Below, piece after piece: positions 60,662 to 64,000 of a stretch of DNA of 64,000 bases. The DNA is from Palsa-1150 sp964531095 (GTDB lineage Bacteria; Myxococcota_A; Polyangia; Polyangiales; Polyangiaceae). A model generated the notes under the pieces. The model saw only the letters and a program-made list of their open reading frames with translations, had not been told where the DNA came from and did not search any database. The stretch is from NCBI GenBank assembly GCA_964531095.1, contig CAZHED010000008.1, forward strand, positions 110,019-174,018, given 5' to 3'. The position numbers were made by a program, and so were the translations under genes. The first letter of the stretch is position 1, and each line of letters begins with the position of its first letter.

Positions 60662-61726
60662 TTAGTTGACGCTGATCAGAACGTCGTCGTACGAAATCTT
60701 CATCGGCTGCGCCGGACCCTGCAAGTAGTTCGCGCCCAAGATGGTGGAGAACGCGGCGAGGGGGCTCGGTGGATTCATGATCGTGCTGTTCGCGATCGCG
60801 ACCGGATTGCCGTCGTAGGACAGCGACATCTTGTTTCCGGCCGCGTCCACCGTGAGCGCGATCGTCGTCCAGACGCCGAGCGGAGGCTGCGCCACGGGAT
60901 GCGTGATGCCTTGGATGGTGCCGTTGGCCTGCTTGACGCTCTCGAAGAGGTGTGCGCCCGTCCCGCTGACATCGAAGCTGACGGACCATGCCGCGCTCTT
61001 GTAGCCCATCCAAACCAGGCTGAGGTCCTTCGCGTTCGGGTCGAACCCGGAGATCTTGAGTGCGAATCGCAGAGTCTCCGAGTTGACGTTCGCCGGGTAT
61101 TTGACGAACTGCTCTTGGTAGGTGCCCGAGGCCACGAGGGGAGTCGACAAAAGGAGCGCGTGGGGACCGGAAGGGGCGTCCACGGGCGAGTCGAGGCTCG
61201 CACAATCCGAACCGCTGAAGAACACGCTGTCCCATGTTCCTTTTACGCTCGACGTCGGCTCGTCGAAGTCGTTGCAGTAAACGGTATTCCCGGTCGTGTT
61301 CGCCGCGCACCACGATCCCGCGTCGACGGCACCGCCGGAGGAGTCCTGGCTGTTCGTCGCGTCGCCGCGGGCGTCGCTCGCGGCCGCCGCTTCCGTGGCC
61401 AAGGCTCCCGCCGCGTCGACCGCGACCGCGACGTCCTCCCTCGGCGCGGCGGCGTCCGCGATGACCGCTGCGACCGTCGTTTGCGGAGGGGTATCCGTCT
61501 GCGGCGGCGTATCGCTCGCCTCTGGAGCCCCTTGGCCCTCGTACGGACCGCCCCCCGTATTGCCACGGGTCGAGCCGTCGTCCGCCGTCGCGGGCGCGTC
61601 GCTCCCCACGGTGTCGGCCGCGCCTTGCAGGCCATCGAGGCTGAACGCCAGACTGCAATCGCACAAGCCGACCAACGCCGCAGCCAAGAACGCTACGCGG
61701 CGATTCGTAGGGATCGCAAAAGACAT
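60662..61726 (-). CDS. Lipoprotein with concanavalin/LamG-like domain
   Basis: A 354-residue protein with the signal MSFAIPTNRRVAFLAAALVG then LCDC, a lipobox-like site. Residues 30-140 are an Asp/Ala/Pro/Thr linker. The C-terminal 210 residues look like a lectin jelly roll: YCNDFDEPTSSVKGTWDSVF, SETLRFALKISGFDPNAKDL, PLGVWTTIALTVDAAGNKMS and the closing MKISYDDVLISVN strand. It is likely to bind a carbohydrate at the surface. It is one of several linker-plus-module lipoproteins in the window. Confidence 0.78.
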   Translation of the reverse strand: MSFAIPTNRRVAFLAAALVGLCDCSLAFSLDGLQGAADTVGSDAPATADDGSTRGNTGGGPYEGQGAPEASDTPPQTDTPPQTTVAAVIADAAAPREDVAVAVDAAGALATEAAAASDARGDATNSQDSSGGAVDAGSWCAANTTGNTVYCNDFDEPTSSVKGTWDSVFFSGSDCASLDSPVDAPSGPHALLLSTPLVASGTYQEQFVKYPANVNSETLRFALKISGFDPNAKDLSLVWMGYKSAAWSVSFDVSGTGAHLFESVKQANGTIQGITHPVAQPPLGVWTTIALTVDAAGNKMSLSYDGNPVAIANSTIMNPPSPLAAFSTILGANYLQGPAQPMKISYDDVLISVN

Positions 61727-61810
61727 TCAACTTAGATGGTATCCGCACTTTTGCCGCGGTGCCATCCGGCCTCATCGCGCTTCTGGCAGCGCAACGCGAC
61801 GTACTCCGTC

Positions 61811-63175
61811 CTACGGCTGCCCCCATGCCACCGGCTGGCCGGTCGACTCCACGACGGACATCCACAGATCACCGCTGGTATCGACCTGCTTGCGAAACCG
61901 CGTCGCCAGCGGCATCGGCACATGCACGAACCGACCGTGCCACCGGCCGATGAGAACCTCCGTGTTTCCGGCCATCGCCGCGTGCACCGCATTGCGCGCC
62001 ATGTTCCAGCAGTACACGCTGTCGGTCGGCGACGCCGGAACGCTTCGAATGTGGTAGCTGGGATCGATGTACTTCAGTGTGACGTCGATGTGCGCGTCGC
62101 GAAAGTGCGACACGATCCTGTCTCGGATGAGTGCCCCGATGTCCCCGAGGCGCACGTTGCCGCTGGCGTCGGTGTGGCGGCTACTCGTTGCTTCCGAGCA
62201 GAGATCTTGCCCGGCACCCTCGGCGACGACGATGACGGCGTGGGAGCTCTGCGAGAGCCTTCGCTCCATATAAGCAAGCAGCCCGCCCTTCCCGTCCAAG
62301 ACGAGCGGCACTTCGGGAATCAGCACCACGTCGACGTCCGTGGACGCGATGGCCGCATGGCAAGCGATGAAGCCCGAGTGGCGCCCCATCAGCTTGACGA
62401 CGCCGACGCCGTTCATGGCCCCCGTCGCTTCCACGTGCGCGCCGCGGATCACATCGACCGCCGCGGAAAACGAAGTCTCGAAGCCGAAGCTCTTGTCGAT
62501 GAAGTGAATATCGTTGTCGATGGTCTTGGGTATGCCGACGATTCCGATGCGCAAGTCACGCCTCTCGACCTCTTCGACGAGCTTCATTGCGCCGCGGAGC
62601 GTTCCGTCCCCGCCGATTACAAACAGAATACCGATGCCCAGCCGCTCGAGAGTGTTCACGACCTCGCGGGGATCTTGCTCGCCCCGCGATGTACCGAGAG
62701 CCGTTCCGCCGTCGTGATGGATGTCGTCGACGAAAGCCGGCGTCAGCCGAATCGGCTCCGGCCCGTGCCCCGAGACCAGGCCGGCGTAGCCGTACCGAAA
62801 GCCGAAGACTTCGGTGACTCCGTAGCCGTTGTGCAGCTCGAGCACCAAGCCGCGAACCACGTTGTTGATGCCGGGGCAGAGGCCCCCGCAAGTGACAATT
62901 CCGCAACGAAGGCGCGCGGTGTCGAAGAAGATCTGATCGCGCGGGCCGGCGAGCTCGAACGCGGGCATGCGCGACATTCCGCTGCCGTACTCCGCCACCT
63001 TGGAAAGATGGTCGTCCAGCGGGACGCGGTCGGCCTTCCCGACGTAGTGAATGGCCGATCGCGCCAACCGGTGCGTGAGCGGCGACGGATAGCGGCAGGG
63101 GCCAAGGATCTTGATGTCCAGATCGCCGGCGACCACCCTTCCGGTCCTCTGGGGGACGGTTAATGCGATGGCCAT
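61811..63175 (-). CDS. 6-phosphofructokinase (ATP-type, PPi-PFK-like clade)
   Basis: A 454-residue PFK. Signature segments are GIVTCGGLCPGINNVVRGLV, the nucleotide loop GGDGTLRGA (about residue 189), PKTIDNDIHFIDKSFGF, MGRHSGFIACHAA and VVAEGAGQDLC. GGDGT favours ATP as phosphoryl donor, while PKTIDND is the form found in the PPi-type and in plant or trypanosomatid ATP enzymes (PGTIDND in classical PfkA). The N-terminal extension of about 90 residues also fits that longer clade. It phosphorylates fructose 6-phosphate in glycolysis; donor preference is an inference. Confidence 0.93.
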   Translation of the reverse strand: MAIALTVPQRTGRVVAGDLDIKILGPCRYPSPLTHRLARSAIHYVGKADRVPLDDHLSKVAEYGSGMSRMPAFELAGPRDQIFFDTARLRCGIVTCGGLCPGINNVVRGLVLELHNGYGVTEVFGFRYGYAGLVSGHGPEPIRLTPAFVDDIHHDGGTALGTSRGEQDPREVVNTLERLGIGILFVIGGDGTLRGAMKLVEEVERRDLRIGIVGIPKTIDNDIHFIDKSFGFETSFSAAVDVIRGAHVEATGAMNGVGVVKLMGRHSGFIACHAAIASTDVDVVLIPEVPLVLDGKGGLLAYMERRLSQSSHAVIVVAEGAGQDLCSEATSSRHTDASGNVRLGDIGALIRDRIVSHFRDAHIDVTLKYIDPSYHIRSVPASPTDSVYCWNMARNAVHAAMAGNTEVLIGRWHGRFVHVPMPLATRFRKQVDTSGDLWMSVVESTGQPVAWGQP

Positions 63176-63283
63176 CTCGTTCGGACGCTACGAGACGTTC
63201 GGTTTCGCGCCGCTTTCGCGAAGGTTGCGTCTGCTCGGAGGGGCCCTCGGGGGCCTTGCCTCAGTGGAACCGGCTGGCCGCCA

Positions 63284-63316
63284 GCGCCCCGCGTCCCGCG
63301 GGCGCTCGCGGGGCGC
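63284..63316 (-). terminator. Strong hairpin after the small lipoprotein pair
   Basis: GCGCCCCGCG (63284-63293) and CGCGGGGCGC (63307-63316) form a perfect 10-bp GC stem around a 13-nt loop, starting immediately after the stop codon of the minus-strand gene. There is no U tract, but position and strength favour termination or 3'-end protection. Confidence 0.5.
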
Positions 63317-63640
63317 TCACTTCATCGCCATCCCCTCGACGTAAACACAGCCGCCGGCCTGCTGAATCGTGACGTCCGTCAGATAAAGAGCGCCCGACTT
63401 TTGTTGCGCCTTCGCGACGGCCTCATCGATCAGGCCGATGTTCGAGTCTTTCGACACCACCGGATCGTCGCCCGTGCAGAAGTGCTCCTCGACTCGTCCG
63501 GCGGGGTTTGCAGAAGAGCCGACCGGCACCGACGGCGTGGTCATCGACACGGCGGGCACGGCGAGAATCGTATACCGCGGTGCAGTGCAGCCCAAGGCGA
63601 GCGTCGCTGCGATCGCCGAGCAAGTGAGCGTGATTTTCAT
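63317..63640 (-). CDS. Small TRL-like lipoprotein (second of a pair)
   Basis: A 107-residue lipoprotein (MKITLTCSAIAATLALGC, lipobox ALGC). Residues 45-107 carry a pattern like the TRL-type lipoproteins: VSKDSNIGLIDEAVAKAQQK then SGALYLTDVTIQQ and the ending GGCVYVEGMAMK. Its start overlaps the upstream stop (ATGA), so it is cotranslated with a similar lipoprotein. Function is unknown. Confidence 0.75.
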   Translation of the reverse strand: MKITLTCSAIAATLALGCTAPRYTILAVPAVSMTTPSVPVGSSANPAGRVEEHFCTGDDPVVSKDSNIGLIDEAVAKAQQKSGALYLTDVTIQQAGGCVYVEGMAMK

Positions 63641-63975
63641 TTGTACCCTGATCCCTTGACGGATATGCAGCGCTTTGAGTAGAAATACGCGTTGAATCCA
63701 GTGTTCTCGGAGTAGACGTTGTTCATGTAGCGGAGCGTCCCGTTCGACTTTCGCGCGTCCGCGAAGGCTTTGTCGAGAGTGGGACGCTCGCCCAATGGAT
63801 ATCCCATCACCGCTGCCTGGCAGCTCTCCCCCGTGATGGGCCCGACCGCCTGACCCGTGGCGACACTATCCTCGAAGGAAACCAGCTTTACGCTTTTGGC
63901 GTACTGGTAACTGACGCAACCGCCCATTGCCAAAGGCGCAAGCCCGACCAGCGCCGCCAAATACGGTCTCATCAT
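63637..63975 (-). CDS. Small TRL-like lipoprotein (first of a pair)
   Basis: A 112-residue lipoprotein from the ATG pair at 63975/63972, following GGGGAAGGAAAAG. The signal MMRPYLAALVGLAPLAMGGC is clear. The mature part GPITGESCQAAVMGYPLGER then PTLDKAFADARKSNGTLRYM and the ending KRCISVKGSGYK align by eye with the next gene (A-x-A-x-x-x-x-G-x-L...C-x-x-V-x-G...K), suggesting a tandem duplication. It resembles TRL-type lipoproteins. Cotranslated with the second copy through an ATGA overlap. Confidence 0.75.
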   Translation of the reverse strand: MMRPYLAALVGLAPLAMGGCVSYQYAKSVKLVSFEDSVATGQAVGPITGESCQAAVMGYPLGERPTLDKAFADARKSNGTLRYMNNVYSENTGFNAYFYSKRCISVKGSGYK

Positions 63976-64000
63976 CTTTTCCTTCCCCTGTTCCAACCGG

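Noticed and set aside
1..64000. Insertion sequences, integrases, prophage or plasmid genes
   Set aside because: No transposase, integrase, phage structural or replication gene was recognised among supported frames.

Overview
The window is GC-rich DNA (roughly two thirds G+C) whose gene content points to a myxobacterium (Myxococcota), most likely a Polyangia/Sorangiineae-type organism. The grounds are TPR and beta-barrel proteins resembling the Glt/Agl gliding-motility envelope proteins, an AgmX/GltJ-type GYF-TM-C-terminal-domain protein, many secreted lipoproteins with Asp/Ser/Pro/Ala-rich linkers, HEAT-repeat proteins, orphan HAMP proteins and a hybrid histidine kinase. It looks like ordinary chromosome: no IS element, phage, integrase or CRISPR array was seen. 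One tRNA-His is present.

Layout. 1-6802 (minus): a tightly coupled operon of three exported TPR proteins (GltC-, GltD/AgmU- and GltE/AglT-like, the last cut by the window edge), with a promoter candidate about 250 nt upstream. 7645-13791: a Cys-rich lipoprotein, a YraN-type nuclease-fold protein, a HAMP protein and HEAT protein pair, a two-TM surface protein, and ftsY with a good promoter. 14066-15966: two tandem outer-membrane beta-barrels, probably the GltB/GltA partners of the first operon. 15999-19463: HEAT protein, Cache-HAMP protein, histone-deacetylase-like enzyme. 19567-20400: tRNA-His followed by a 42-bp (2x21) degenerate repeat array. 20403-30427: lipoproteins, GNAT acetyltransferase, GH5 lipoprotein, MpaB/DUF2236 oxygenase, CPA1 antiporter and a MopE-motif lipoprotein. 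30580-39309: hybrid histidine kinase, FKBP lipoprotein, TonB-like anchored protein, L,D-transpeptidase, TPR protein, and a GbsR/MarR regulator with a polyprenyl synthetase. 39444-43583: small membrane protein, DEAD-box helicase with DbpA RNA-binding domain, and an AgmX-like protein carrying a degenerate kinase lobe. 43584-44270: a second, hairpin-rich 21-bp repeat array. 44271-51500: lipoproteins, a gene behind a perfect sigma-54 promoter, a metallo-hydrolase/ABC-export operon and an MFS transporter. 51537-57683: a sugar-uptake locus (exported aldose 1-epimerase, substrate-binding lipoprotein, double-ATPase, permease, with a convergent Gfo/Idh/MocA dehydrogenase). 57768-63975: a beta-propeller/diheme lipoprotein with a tiny partner lipoprotein, small unknown proteins, a phosphofructokinase, and a coupled pair of small paralogous lipoproteins.

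How genes work together. The TPR operon plus the barrels look like the periplasmic/outer-membrane half of a gliding-type trans-envelope machine; the AgmX-like protein at 42 kb could represent an inner-membrane part. The sugar locus couples extracytoplasmic anomer interconversion to ABC uptake. The most unusual features are the two intergenic arrays with the same 21-bp period, the shared KKKP...PVDxDxD tag on two envelope proteins, the pseudokinase-AgmX fusion, and the perfect -24/-12 promoter placed four bases before a start codon.
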